Position numbers and translations under genes: made by a program
The notes under the pieces: generated by a model
Told to the model about the DNA's origin: nothing
Database searches by the model: none
The model's input: only the letters and a program-made list of their open reading frames with translations
NCBI RefSeq assembly: GCF_045788535.1
Contig: NZ_CP074074.1
Location: 372,001-436,000 of the forward strand
DNA length: 64,000 nt
Direction: 5' to 3'
From: Allotamlana fucoidanivorans
GTDB taxonomy: Bacteria; Bacteroidota; Bacteroidia; Flavobacteriales; Flavobacteriaceae
In this document: in pieces, positions 41,399-50,302 of the stretch
Numbering within the stretch: position 1 is the first letter of the stretch
Layout of the letters: every line of letters starts with the position of its first letter

Positions 41399-41463
41399 TT
41401 CGTTATCAAAATCGAAGCTTTTGCATCGCTTTAATTTTCAGCAAAAATAGCATAATTTAAGAA

Positions 41464-42435
41464 ATGAGTAAGGTAAAATATTATTACGATCCAGATACAC
41501 TGTCTTACCGTAAAATAGAACGTAAAAAACGTACCACGTTTAAATACTTGGTATTTTTCCTTTTGGCTGCCGCTTTCTTTGCTTTTATTTTTGTTTTTGT
41601 TGGTAGCCAATATATTGAATCACCCAAAGAACGTGCCTTAAAGCGGGAATTACAAAATGCACAACTACAGTTTCAATTGTTGAACAAAAAAATGGAACAA
41701 GCAGAAACGGTATTGGCTAATATTGCCGAAAGAGACAATAATATTTACCGCGTTTATTTTGAGGCCAACCCCATTCCTGAAGAACAACGAAGAGCAGGTT
41801 TTGGTGGGATAAACCGATACAAAAACCTTGAAGGTTTTGATAATTCAAAATTGATTATTGAGAGTAATAAACGCTTAGATATTTTACAAAAGCAAATTGT
41901 TGTGCAATCAAAATCTCTTGATGAAATTGCCAAATTAGCGGAAGAAAAAGAAAAATTACTGGCCGCTATACCTGCCATTCAGCCTGTAAACAATGTAGAC
42001 TTAACCCGAATGGCATCAGGGTACGGTATGCGCTCTGACCCTTTTACTAAAGTAAGAAAAATGCATTGGGGGATGGATTTTACGGCACCAAGGGGCACGC
42101 CTATTTATGCCTCTGGAGATGGTGTTGTGAAACGTGCCGATTCACGGGCTACGGGCTACGGAAAACACATTAGAATAGATCACGGCTATGGATACATGAG
42201 TTTGTATGCACACCTTTACAAATACAATGTTAGAAAAAACCAAAAAGTAAAACGTGGTGATTTAATAGGATTTGTGGGAAGTACAGGGCGTTCTCAAGCA
42301 CCACATTTACATTATGAAATATGGAAAGATAAAAAACGAATTAACCCTATAAACTTTTACTACGGCAGTTTAACTGCTGAAGAATTTAACAAACTACTGG
42401 AGCACGCTTCACTAGAAAACCAATCATTAGACTAA
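41464..42435 (+). CDS. M23-family metallopeptidase (LytM/NlpD-like), membrane anchored
   Basis: Cell-wall endopeptidase-like protein. A short basic cytoplasmic tail and one helix at about 25-46 are followed by a coiled-coil at about 55-85 (ALKRELQNAQLQFQLLNKKM) and about 125-165. The M23 domain occupies about 180-300 and keeps the zinc ligands: His and Asp in MHWGMDF and the HxH in PHLHYEIW. The enzyme may therefore be active rather than a degenerate activator. Its stop overlaps the MerR start (TAATG). First gene of a five-gene operon. Confidence 0.93.
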   Translation: MSKVKYYYDPDTLSYRKIERKKRTTFKYLVFFLLAAAFFAFIFVFVGSQYIESPKERALKRELQNAQLQFQLLNKKMEQAETVLANIAERDNNIYRVYFEANPIPEEQRRAGFGGINRYKNLEGFDNSKLIIESNKRLDILQKQIVVQSKSLDEIAKLAEEKEKLLAAIPAIQPVNNVDLTRMASGYGMRSDPFTKVRKMHWGMDFTAPRGTPIYASGDGVVKRADSRATGYGKHIRIDHGYGYMSLYAHLYKYNVRKNQKVKRGDLIGFVGSTGRSQAPHLHYEIWKDKKRINPINFYYGSLTAEEFNKLLEHASLENQSLD

Positions 42436-42764
42436 TGCATATAGACTTACCAGAAAAACGATATTACGCCATAGGTGAAGTTGCCAAAGCGTTTAACGTT
42501 AATGCGTCGCTCATTCGTTTTTGGGAAAAAGAATTTGATGTATTAAAGCCGAAAAAGAATGCTAAAGGCAACCGAAAATTCACGCCAGAAGACATTAAAA
42601 ATTTAAAGTTTATTTATCATTTGGTAAAAGAACGTGGGTTTACACTTGAAGGCGCAAAAACACATCTGAAAGAAGAAAAAAAACAAGCCCTGACTAATTT
42701 TGAGATTATCAGCAAGCTTGAAGACGTAAAAAATCAACTAATTAAAATAAAACAACACTTATAA
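42435..42764 (+). CDS. MerR-family transcriptional regulator
   Basis: A 109-residue regulator made of little more than the winged-helix DNA-binding domain: KRYYAIGEVAKAFNVNASLIRFWEKEF, then a dimerisation helix ending KIKQHL. There is no effector-binding domain and no cysteine cluster. It is coupled to the M23 gene by a one-base overlap and followed by lemA 11 bp later. This M23-MerR-LemA order recurs in flavobacteria; the targets are unknown. Confidence 0.92.
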   Translation: MHIDLPEKRYYAIGEVAKAFNVNASLIRFWEKEFDVLKPKKNAKGNRKFTPEDIKNLKFIYHLVKERGFTLEGAKTHLKEEKKQALTNFEIISKLEDVKNQLIKIKQHL

Positions 42765-42775
42765 AACTTACTATC

Positions 42776-43372
42776 ATGAAGAAATTTTTACCATGGATTA
42801 TTGTAGCCCTTGTCGTTTTTGGTCTTTACTCTTGGGTAAAAGGCTTTAATAATACGGCTGTAGATTTAAAAGAAGACGCAACTAAAACCTGGGCTAACGT
42901 TGAAAGCAGTTACCAGCGTAGAAATGATCTTATTGGAAATCTTGTTAAAACAGTTCAAGGCGCAGCTGATTTTGAACGTGGCACATTAAAAGATGTGATT
43001 GAAGCTAGAGCCAAAGCCACTTCTATGAACATTGACCCCTCAAATCTTACACAAGAACAAATGGCTAAATTTAGTGAAGTTCAAAGTGGATTATCTGGCG
43101 CTTTAAAAAGCTTATTAGTTACCGTAGAGCGTTATCCTGATTTAAAGGCTAATCAAAACTTTTTAGAGTTACAGAGTCAGCTAGAGGGCACTGAAAACAG
43201 AATTAATGTGGCGAGAGACCGCTTTAATGAAGCCGTAACACCATACAACAAGCACATTAAAACTTTCCCTAATTCTTTATTAGCTGGCGTTTTAAATTTT
43301 GATGACATGGCCTATTACAAAGCTGAAGCTGGAGCTGAAAAAGCACCCGATGTTGAATTTGATTTTAAATAA
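42776..43372 (+). CDS. lemA: LemA family protein
   Basis: A 198-residue membrane-anchored helical protein. One N-terminal helix (FLPWIIVALVVFGLYSW) is followed by the family core: NTAVDLKEDATKTWANVESSYQRRNDLIGNL at about 24-54 and YPDLKANQNFLELQSQLEGTENRI at about 120-143. LemA proteins commonly sit beside TPM-domain genes, as here. Function poorly defined. Confidence 0.95.
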   Translation: MKKFLPWIIVALVVFGLYSWVKGFNNTAVDLKEDATKTWANVESSYQRRNDLIGNLVKTVQGAADFERGTLKDVIEARAKATSMNIDPSNLTQEQMAKFSEVQSGLSGALKSLLVTVERYPDLKANQNFLELQSQLEGTENRINVARDRFNEAVTPYNKHIKTFPNSLLAGVLNFDDMAYYKAEAGAEKAPDVEFDFK

Positions 43373-43389
43373 GATTAAACGAGTTGAGC

Positions 43390-43830
43390 ATGTCAAAAAT
43401 TGAAGCGTTTTTAACACCCGAGGAAGAACAAGAAATTGTTGAGGCTATTCGGCTTGCAGAACTCAACACTTCAGGTGAAATACGTGTTCATATTGAAAAA
43501 ACTTTGCAAGGTAAGGATGCCAACCATCGTGCTCTAGATTTATTTTATGCCCTAAAAATGGACAATACTAAACTTCAAAATGCGGTATTGATTTATATCG
43601 CTGTTGAAGATAAAACCTTTGTTATTTATGGTGACAAAGGGATAAATAACGTTGTGGAGAACGACTTTTGGAACTGCACCAAAGACATCATGCAATCACA
43701 TTTCAAAAAAGGCCTATTTAAGCAGGGCTTGGTTGAAGGTATCTTGAGGTCTGGTGAACGTTTAAAACAACACTTTCCTTATTCAGACGATGACATTAAT
43801 GAACTTACTAATGAAATTTCAAAAGGATAG
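43390..43830 (+). CDS. TPM-domain protein (short, cytosolic)
   Basis: A 146-residue TPM_phosphatase-domain (PF04536) protein without signal peptide or anchor. The core reads FLTPEEEQEIVEAIRLAELNTSGEIRVHIE, then TFVIYGDKGINNVV. I prefer the ATG at 43390 over the TTG at 43384. It lies 17 bp after lemA and 14 bp before a second TPM gene, so all are probably translated from one message. Confidence 0.85.
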   Translation: MSKIEAFLTPEEEQEIVEAIRLAELNTSGEIRVHIEKTLQGKDANHRALDLFYALKMDNTKLQNAVLIYIAVEDKTFVIYGDKGINNVVENDFWNCTKDIMQSHFKKGLFKQGLVEGILRSGERLKQHFPYSDDDINELTNEISKG

Positions 43831-43844
43831 AACGCCCCTCTACT

Positions 43845-44669
43845 ATGCAGCAACTCGCCTATTTTAAATCATCATTTTTAAGCAGCAAAAGATTTCGTCT
43901 TTTAGTGCTCCTTTGGTTGGGTATTACATCTGTAGTATTTGCGCAGTTTGACATACCCAAAAAACCTGAATTTCAAACCAGTGTTTATGACTATGTTAAC
44001 TTGCTTTCTTCAGCCGAAAAGAAACAGCTTGAACAAAAGCTCATAAAATATTCTGACACAACCTCAACGCAAATTGTACTCGCTATCATTAGTTCAACCA
44101 AAGGCGAAAATATTAATTACCTGGGAGCAAATTGGGGGCAAGCTTGGGGTATTGGGCAAGCCAAGGAAGACAATGGTATTTTAATTCTTCTTGCTAAGGA
44201 TGATAGACGCATTGCTATTAATACAGGTTACGGCGTTGAACACCTCTTAACGGATGCGCTTTCAAAACGTATTATAGAACGTAACATTATACCTTATTTC
44301 AAAAAAAATGATTATCCCGGTGGATTAAATAGCGGTATTGATGCTATTTTTCAAGTCCTCAATGGCGAATACAAAGGCAGTCGGAAATCAAAAAAAGAAG
44401 AACCTCCTTTAGGCTTCATCATTTTTCTGATTATCATATTTTTCATTATCCTTATTTCCATATCTAAAAACAAACGTGGTGGCGGAGGAAAAGGCGGCCA
44501 TAGACTAGACAGCAGGGATCTATTTGATGCTATTATTCTAAGCAACATGGGCAGAGGTAACTACCGTAGAGGTGGCACCAGCGGTTGGGGTGGTAGCTCC
44601 GGCGGCGGTTTTGGTGGAGGATTTGGCGGTGGTGGCTTTGGCGGTGGCGGTGCTTCTGGTGGCTGGTAG
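43845..44669 (+). CDS. YgcG-type TPM-domain membrane protein
   Basis: A 274-residue protein with a signal peptide (LLVLLWLGITSVVFAQ), a TPM domain at about 45-180 (VYDYVNLLSSAEKKQLEQKL, IAINTGYGVEHLLTD), one membrane helix at about 190-207 and a Gly/Ser-rich tail containing repeats of FGGG. This is the usual architecture of YgcG-like proteins paired with LemA. Last gene of the M23-MerR-LemA-TPM-TPM operon. Confidence 0.9.
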   Translation: MQQLAYFKSSFLSSKRFRLLVLLWLGITSVVFAQFDIPKKPEFQTSVYDYVNLLSSAEKKQLEQKLIKYSDTTSTQIVLAIISSTKGENINYLGANWGQAWGIGQAKEDNGILILLAKDDRRIAINTGYGVEHLLTDALSKRIIERNIIPYFKKNDYPGGLNSGIDAIFQVLNGEYKGSRKSKKEEPPLGFIIFLIIIFFIILISISKNKRGGGGKGGHRLDSRDLFDAIILSNMGRGNYRRGGTSGWGGSSGGGFGGGFGGGGFGGGGASGGW

Positions 44670-44681
44670 CGTAATTACAAT

Positions 44682-45872
44682 TTAAGGCAAAGCATTATCA
44701 ATAGTGGTTAAATCAACACCCAACACTTGTATGGCAATAGCATTAAGAACGTCTTTTGTGCCCTCAAAATGATAGGTTTCATGCACATGAGACAAACTTT
44801 CTCCAACCTTTAAAGTCTTAGCAGGTGATGATGTTTCTAACTCATAAAAAGGACCAAAAGGCCCGATATCTCCCCAAGTACCATCATTAAAAACATTAAT
44901 AACGTCGCCCCTAAAAGGCTCCGGATTCTCTGGATGCGCGTTTACATAGTCCTGCTCTCCAGCAAATCTAAACCGAACAATGGTAAGCAAATCAAGTTCT
45001 GGACTATAGCTACCAAAATATGGCATAGTATGCTCTGGCAGCGTGCCTATTTTGTTTAAATAGTTAGCATCTGCCTTATAGAATAGGATATTATTCTTTA
45101 TGTTCAGCCTAGTACTATCTACTGGTGTAAAATAAACTGTTGCATCTGTTGCCTTTCCTCTTAAAGGAATCACTACAGTAGTTTGAGGAGTAGGCTGCAT
45201 ACAACCTAATTCCCAAAGTGAAATAAGCCCTTGATTTTTGGACCAGTTAACCTCTCCTATATTAGTCATTGTGGTTTTAGCCTTAAAAGCAACATAATCT
45301 ACTTGATTTAAATCGATTTTTAAGCGCTCTATGATTTGATTCCTTTTAATGAGTGCTATGTCTCGGACTACATCCACGTAAAAATCAAAACCTTTCACGT
45401 TCTTTATATGCATTTTTTCGCCTAAAACAATGGAGGTATTTGTTTTTTCTAAAACCTTAAACGGAAGTTCATCCAAATCTTTTGGTGCTTTCCTTACCTC
45501 TTTCTTCGTATCTGGATGAATTTCAGCAAACACATTATTCTCCCCTTGATCTGGGCCAAACCAAATTCTACTAGCGCCCCCTACTTTACTCATGTTTTGC
45601 TTGGCACTATCACTAGCCATAATACGTTTATTAAACCAACCATAACTAGTTCCATTTATCCCTTTTGATGTACTAGAAAACACTCTACCTTGAAAGTTTG
45701 GAGATACTATGATTTGTCTATCCCCATCAGCTAAAACTATTGGATTTGCATATTGTTTTAAAAAGTTTAAATCGTCTCCAAAACGCCCTGTAGGATAGGT
45801 TTTATTACAACTAGAACTTACAAGCACTACGATTAAAATCAGCGGATAAAAACAACTTCTTACTACAATCAT
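44682..45872 (-). CDS. Conserved Bacteroidota lipoprotein, mutarotase-like (DUF6786/DUF4380-type?)
   Basis: I do not recognise this with certainty. From the ATG at 45872 it has a lipoprotein signal MIVVRSCFYPLILIVVLVSSSC. This start leaves a 10-bp gap after kdgK, whereas the longer one at 45917 would overlap kdgK. The mature part (about 370 residues) is beta-rich with NPIVLADGDRQIIVSPNFQGRV, GGASRIWFGPDQGE, and a late LEGxxSHVHETYHF-like block, which resembles sugar-mutarotase-type sandwiches. Its position directly after kdgK suggests a link to sugar-acid use. The family name is from memory and should be treated as tentative. Confidence 0.55.
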   Translation of the reverse strand: MIVVRSCFYPLILIVVLVSSSCNKTYPTGRFGDDLNFLKQYANPIVLADGDRQIIVSPNFQGRVFSSTSKGINGTSYGWFNKRIMASDSAKQNMSKVGGASRIWFGPDQGENNVFAEIHPDTKKEVRKAPKDLDELPFKVLEKTNTSIVLGEKMHIKNVKGFDFYVDVVRDIALIKRNQIIERLKIDLNQVDYVAFKAKTTMTNIGEVNWSKNQGLISLWELGCMQPTPQTTVVIPLRGKATDATVYFTPVDSTRLNIKNNILFYKADANYLNKIGTLPEHTMPYFGSYSPELDLLTIVRFRFAGEQDYVNAHPENPEPFRGDVINVFNDGTWGDIGPFGPFYELETSSPAKTLKVGESLSHVHETYHFEGTKDVLNAIAIQVLGVDLTTIDNALP

Positions 45873-45882
45873 AAATTTTAAT

Positions 45883-46887
45883 TTATCGGTTAAAACGACC
45901 TGAAACATTGCCTTCAAGTATTCCTGTAACTTCAGCTATAGTAGCGTAATTGACATCTCCTTGATAGGTATGCTTTAGGGCACAGGCGGCACTTGCAAAT
46001 TCCATAGACTTGTAGTCATCATAATGCTGTAATCCATAAATTAAACCAGCGGCGAAGGCATCACCGGTTCCTATTCTATCTACAATATGGGTAATATCAA
46101 AATCCTGTGTTTCTCTAAACTCTTTGCCATTCCACATTCGGGCTCTAATTTTATGCCAAGACGAATTTATGGATGTTCTTATTTTATCAAACACTTTGTT
46201 TATAGTTGGAAACTTTTCCATTAATAATTTACTGGCTTGAATAAACTCATCATTACTATAACTATAGTTGGTTCCTAACACCTCATTCATTTCATTAATA
46301 CCGCCAATAAATACGGTTGAACATTCTAACAACTCGGTGAGTGCTTCCTTGGCATTAACACCATATTTCCATAAACCACTTCTATAGGTAGGATCTGCCG
46401 AAACTTGCATACCTTTGGCTTTGGCTAATTTTAAACCTGCTTTTAAAGTGTCATAGCTTCCTTGGGTTAAAGCGGGTGTAATCCCCGTCCAATGAAACCA
46501 GCTACCTTGTTTCAACGCTTCTTCCCAATTCACCATATCAGGCTGAATACTTGAAAATGCCGAATGTGACCGATTATAAGATATAGAGCTAGGCCGCATC
46601 ACCGCACCCACCTCTAAAAAATACACCCCTAAAGGTCTGTTGGAACGGACTATTGCGGTGGTGTCAAGATCAAATTTATTTAAATAGGAAATAGCCGTGT
46701 CTCCAATAAAATCGTTAGAAATACAAGTAATATGTTTCACATGACCACCAAAATGAGCAATGGACAAACCCACGTTTAATTCCGTTCCTCCAAAATAGAA
46801 TTCTAAGGTATTGGCTTGTATAAATTTTTTGTTTCCAAATGGCGATAAACGCATTAAAACTTCTCCGAAGGTAATGATAGTACTCAT
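45883..46887 (-). CDS. kdgK: 2-keto-3-deoxygluconate kinase-like PfkB sugar kinase
   Basis: PfkB-family kinase of 334 residues, most like KDG kinases, which phosphorylate 2-keto-3-deoxygluconate to KDPG for the Entner-Doudoroff aldolase. It opens with IITFGEVLMRLSP and a substrate-binding FGGTELNVGLSIAHFGG block at about 32-49. The C-terminal anion-hole and catalytic Asp are in DRIGTGDAFAAGLIYG at about 264-279. It precedes the lipoprotein gene by 10 bp. KDG is the end product predicted for the sugar-acid operon at 57-64 kb. Fructokinase-type specificity cannot be ruled out. Confidence 0.82.
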   Translation of the reverse strand: MSTIITFGEVLMRLSPFGNKKFIQANTLEFYFGGTELNVGLSIAHFGGHVKHITCISNDFIGDTAISYLNKFDLDTTAIVRSNRPLGVYFLEVGAVMRPSSISYNRSHSAFSSIQPDMVNWEEALKQGSWFHWTGITPALTQGSYDTLKAGLKLAKAKGMQVSADPTYRSGLWKYGVNAKEALTELLECSTVFIGGINEMNEVLGTNYSYSNDEFIQASKLLMEKFPTINKVFDKIRTSINSSWHKIRARMWNGKEFRETQDFDITHIVDRIGTGDAFAAGLIYGLQHYDDYKSMEFASAACALKHTYQGDVNYATIAEVTGILEGNVSGRFNR

Positions 46888-46910
46888 GAAAAATGGTATT
46901 GATTGCTAAC

Positions 46911-46918
46911 CAAATGTA
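46911..46918 (-). promoter_or_regulatory. Candidate kdgK -7 element
   Basis: The minus strand reads TACATTTG, a match to TAnnTTTG, 24 bp upstream of the kdgK ATG. A perfect 12-bp palindrome TACTCATGAGTA at 46945-46956 lies just upstream of the expected -33 region. Confidence 0.5.
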
Positions 46919-46944
46919 GCAATAAATCTAGTTTTAAGCACAGT

Positions 46945-46956
46945 TACTCATGAGTA
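46945..46956. promoter_or_regulatory. Perfect palindrome upstream of kdgK promoter
   Basis: TACTCATGAGTA is a 12-bp perfect palindrome placed where an activator or repressor could act on the kdgK promoter. It does not match the LacI-type operators at 56.9 kb. Confidence 0.35.
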
Positions 46957-47095
46957 TTCAGACTAAAATTATACAAATTTTAGGGTTTGAATATTCAAAT
47001 TAAGATGCAAACGGTGATGCTACGATGAATAACAGCTTGCATTAAAATAATTATGTTTTATTTTAGTATACCTTGAAACTATTTCAAAGTTAAGT

Positions 47096-49675
47096 TTACT
47101 TTTCCAGCTCTTCTTTTAAAATTCGCCTCAAGGTTTCATTTGACCTTGGTCTCATTTTAGACTTCACAATTGCTCCTTTTTTATCAACCAGGGTATAATG
47201 TGGTATTCCTCTGATATTAAACTTTTGTTTTAAATAATTCCATTCATCATTCGATACCCTGTAATGTTCGCCTTTAATATTGGCAATGGCATTTTTCCAG
47301 GTGCCTTCTGGTGAACTTGGGTTAGTTATGTACAAGAACACAACATCTTCATCTTTCATCATTTCTTTTAAGGGTGCAACTCTTTTTATACCCGATTTAC
47401 AAGGCCCACACCAGGTTGCCCAAAAATCAACGTAAACCACTTTACCCTTAAACTTTTCAAGCATGGCATCAAACAGTTCATCGCCTTCTGTTCGCTCAAC
47501 ATTATGAACAGTATAGCCGCCTTTAGTTTTATTCACCGCAATAGCTTGCTTAGTCTGCTCATTCAAGCGTGCTAAATAGGTTTTAATAAAAGGCGTGTGA
47601 ATACCTTTTTGAATTCGATTGAGAGTTTTATCACTGAACACCTTATAATCTTCAAAGTTTCTGTAGAAAGCCTGCATTTGCACGACATCTTGTAAAAAGG
47701 ATTGTTTGGTTTCAAAATAGTCTTGAAGTTTTTCTTCTGTAATCCTCATTGATCGTTCTCTGAAAATATCGGAACTATTTGCACTATATTTCTCACGGAA
47801 CAATTTAAGTTCGTTTGCAAATTGTTCATTAAACAACCGTTCTTCCTCTCTTTCTTCTGGTGTTTTTAAAGTTCTCAAAGCAGAGACCATCGCCGCTTCA
47901 TCTTGGGTAATTTCTATATCTTTGGTTTTTAAATAGGATGCTGCTTTTACGATAAAAGGTTCGTTGGGATTATCCAGAGCTTTTAAGAAGTCCCCCATGT
48001 CCTTAAAGTGTTCCTTATAGTTCTTGAAAAAACCTTGTTCTATCTCACCATATATCTCTCTATAGGCGCGAACCTTGGCAAGTATTTCTGGTGTTTCTAT
48101 GGTCTTACTAAACTCCACCATATTCAATTCTTCAACACTTAGTTCAATATCTAGTTCTTGAAAAAATTCAGCAATTTCAACCTTTGATAAATCTAAAGAA
48201 CTCATTGATCCTGATCTAAATAAGTCTGAATAAATCAATCGATTAGTAAAAAAATAATAGTTATTTGATAAAGTTAATAGGGTATTATCTGCAATAGTTT
48301 TGGGTAGAAAACCATAATAATCATTGCTAACCTCAAACTCTTCAAAAGGCATTTTATCTTCTTCTTTTTTTGCCTTTTTATTTTGATATTGCAATGACCG
48401 CCTGTACATACCATAACCCAATAGTTGATTGTAATGTTCTAATTCAAGCTCAATATTTTTTATTTGAACTGCCTTTTTACTCAAGCTGTGTTGCCTTTGA
48501 GAATCGGATAGTTTCTTGGTGGCTGCGTCGTACAAACCGTTGCAAATGATCTTATAAGCCTCTGGTGATAAGGTGCCTATTTTCTTTCTTACATCGATAT
48601 CCAAACTCAAGCGAATATCTTTTAATGCCTCAAGGTCTGTATTAACACGGGCGTTATCGCCCATAAAGAGCGAGTTCTTGCCATTAACATAATGAAAGGT
48701 TTCTGTATTTGGCTCTAAAAAAACGGTGTAAGTCCCTGAAAACATAGGTACATAAACGGTTTGCGGATGTGTTAAAGGGAATTTTACTTTAAAACTTCCA
48801 TCCTCGTTAATTTTTATTAAATATGATTCTTGATCTCCTTTAAAAAGATTATTCACATGAACCATGGCGGTTTTTTGCCCCAATTTTTCAGTATAACCTT
48901 TAATAGCACCCGCGTATGTTGTAGAATCTGTTCCAAAAGTTACGGTTTCAAACGCCTTATTATTGACGAAACTATACTCCGGATTTACACTTTTAGATAG
49001 ACTATACGTATTTAAGGCTTTTGACGAGCTACCGAAGGCTACATGGCCGTTTTTAGATTTTTTGGCATAAATGGTTTTTAATTGTCCTTCTCTTTCAAGT
49101 AGAATGGTGTATTTCTTTCCTTTTTGGGTTACCGATTTGTAATTCCAAACTGCAGCATCCACCAAGGCGTTTTCCCTCTGAAAAGCAAAATCCCAACGGT
49201 TACTGCCATCAGCTAAAAACCAGTTCCCTATCAATTCCTTAGGTAAGCTATTGGCGTTTTCATCTTCTTGTAAAATGATATTGTAGACAAACCAATTACC
49301 TCCTTCATTGGCTTCTCCAAAATCGATTTGTTTCACAGATTCATCGAGTTTAGGAAAATACAAGGCATATGTGACTTCTCCAGATTCATCCATTGTATGC
49401 TTTACCCCAATTTCAATGCCTTCGGCTTTTGTAACAAATAGTTTTTCACCATTATTAACATCTTGAATAAAAGATTTTTTAGGCACTGAAATCCAAATAC
49501 CTGGTTTTACTTTAATGTGAAAATGTAAAACTGTGTTGGAATCATTTAATTCTATTTTAGTGATTGTACCTGGGATACCATTTAACCCACATTCAGGGTT
49601 ATCTATGCTTTTTTGTTGAGCAAATAGGCAGGTGCTCAAAAAAGCCATCACTAGGGCTACGACATTGTTTTTCAT
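47096..49675 (-). CDS. Large TlpA-like thioredoxin-fold protein
   Basis: An 859-residue exported protein: signal peptide ending CLFAQQ, a long N-terminal region of beta-rich then helical character with no catalytic motif I recognise, and a C-terminal thioredoxin-like domain from about residue 730. The redox motif is VYVDFWATWCGPCKSG (CGPC) at about 755-759, and the cis-Pro loop appears as RGIPHYTLV. It probably acts as a periplasmic thiol reductase. The gene follows a stand-alone DsbD-alpha domain gene by 39 bp. Confidence 0.82.
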   Translation of the reverse strand: MKNNVVALVMAFLSTCLFAQQKSIDNPECGLNGIPGTITKIELNDSNTVLHFHIKVKPGIWISVPKKSFIQDVNNGEKLFVTKAEGIEIGVKHTMDESGEVTYALYFPKLDESVKQIDFGEANEGGNWFVYNIILQEDENANSLPKELIGNWFLADGSNRWDFAFQRENALVDAAVWNYKSVTQKGKKYTILLEREGQLKTIYAKKSKNGHVAFGSSSKALNTYSLSKSVNPEYSFVNNKAFETVTFGTDSTTYAGAIKGYTEKLGQKTAMVHVNNLFKGDQESYLIKINEDGSFKVKFPLTHPQTVYVPMFSGTYTVFLEPNTETFHYVNGKNSLFMGDNARVNTDLEALKDIRLSLDIDVRKKIGTLSPEAYKIICNGLYDAATKKLSDSQRQHSLSKKAVQIKNIELELEHYNQLLGYGMYRRSLQYQNKKAKKEEDKMPFEEFEVSNDYYGFLPKTIADNTLLTLSNNYYFFTNRLIYSDLFRSGSMSSLDLSKVEIAEFFQELDIELSVEELNMVEFSKTIETPEILAKVRAYREIYGEIEQGFFKNYKEHFKDMGDFLKALDNPNEPFIVKAASYLKTKDIEITQDEAAMVSALRTLKTPEEREEERLFNEQFANELKLFREKYSANSSDIFRERSMRITEEKLQDYFETKQSFLQDVVQMQAFYRNFEDYKVFSDKTLNRIQKGIHTPFIKTYLARLNEQTKQAIAVNKTKGGYTVHNVERTEGDELFDAMLEKFKGKVVYVDFWATWCGPCKSGIKRVAPLKEMMKDEDVVFLYITNPSSPEGTWKNAIANIKGEHYRVSNDEWNYLKQKFNIRGIPHYTLVDKKGAIVKSKMRPRSNETLRRILKEELEK

Positions 49676-49714
49676 GTAAAGGTGTTTAGATGATTAGTAT
49701 TGATTTTTTTGTAT

Positions 49715-50152
49715 TTATAGCTTTATTTCAAAGTCTTCATATTCCTGTATACATTGTTGGTTATCGCAGGTCATAAATTCAATTTCTCCAACTATTGCAA
49801 ATGGCTTATTAGTTAAACGTTTAACCTTTTGTTTAAAAACAGCTTTATTCTCAAAATAAGTCACCTTCATTTCAAAAACTGCTTCATATACGGTTTTACC
49901 TTTCTGTTCAGCAGGTTTGCCTATGAGCTTAATATTTGAATTGTTTTCAAATACAAAAACTGTAGGGAGCGGTCCGTTTTCAGGAACCGTTTGACTGTAC
50001 AAGTGCCAATGATCATCAATATTTGCTATGAATACCAGGTTGAATTCAGATGCTGAAAGTGTTTCAATAGTAGTAGTCCACTTGACAGGCTTTAAAATTT
50101 GAGCTGAAACGGTAGCCGAAAATAGAACAAATAATACCAATAGCGGCTTCAT
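49715..50152 (-). CDS. Stand-alone DsbD alpha (N-terminal) domain protein
   Basis: A 145-residue exported protein from the ATG at 50152 (signal MKPLLVLFVLFSATVSAQ). The mature part matches the periplasmic N-terminal domain of DsbD (PF11412): ILKPVKWTT, HWHLYSQTVPENGPLP, and at the C-terminus EFMTCDNQQCIQ with the two redox cysteines five apart, as in DsbD-alpha. The transmembrane and thioredoxin parts of DsbD are absent. Together with the CGPC protein downstream, the pair covers the two soluble modules of a DsbD-type relay. Confidence 0.85.
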   Translation of the reverse strand: MKPLLVLFVLFSATVSAQILKPVKWTTTIETLSASEFNLVFIANIDDHWHLYSQTVPENGPLPTVFVFENNSNIKLIGKPAEQKGKTVYEAVFEMKVTYFENKAVFKQKVKRLTNKPFAIVGEIEFMTCDNQQCIQEYEDFEIKL

Positions 50153-50302
50153 AGAGTAAGTTACTTGCATTTGTTGTTGTAGCGAATATATTACTTAATT
50201 AGTGAAATATTCTTAAACAAAACTTAAATAATGAAAATATTAACTTACAAGTATATGAAGGGTGAACTGTGAACTAAATGCTAAAAACCATCAACCAATA
50301 AA

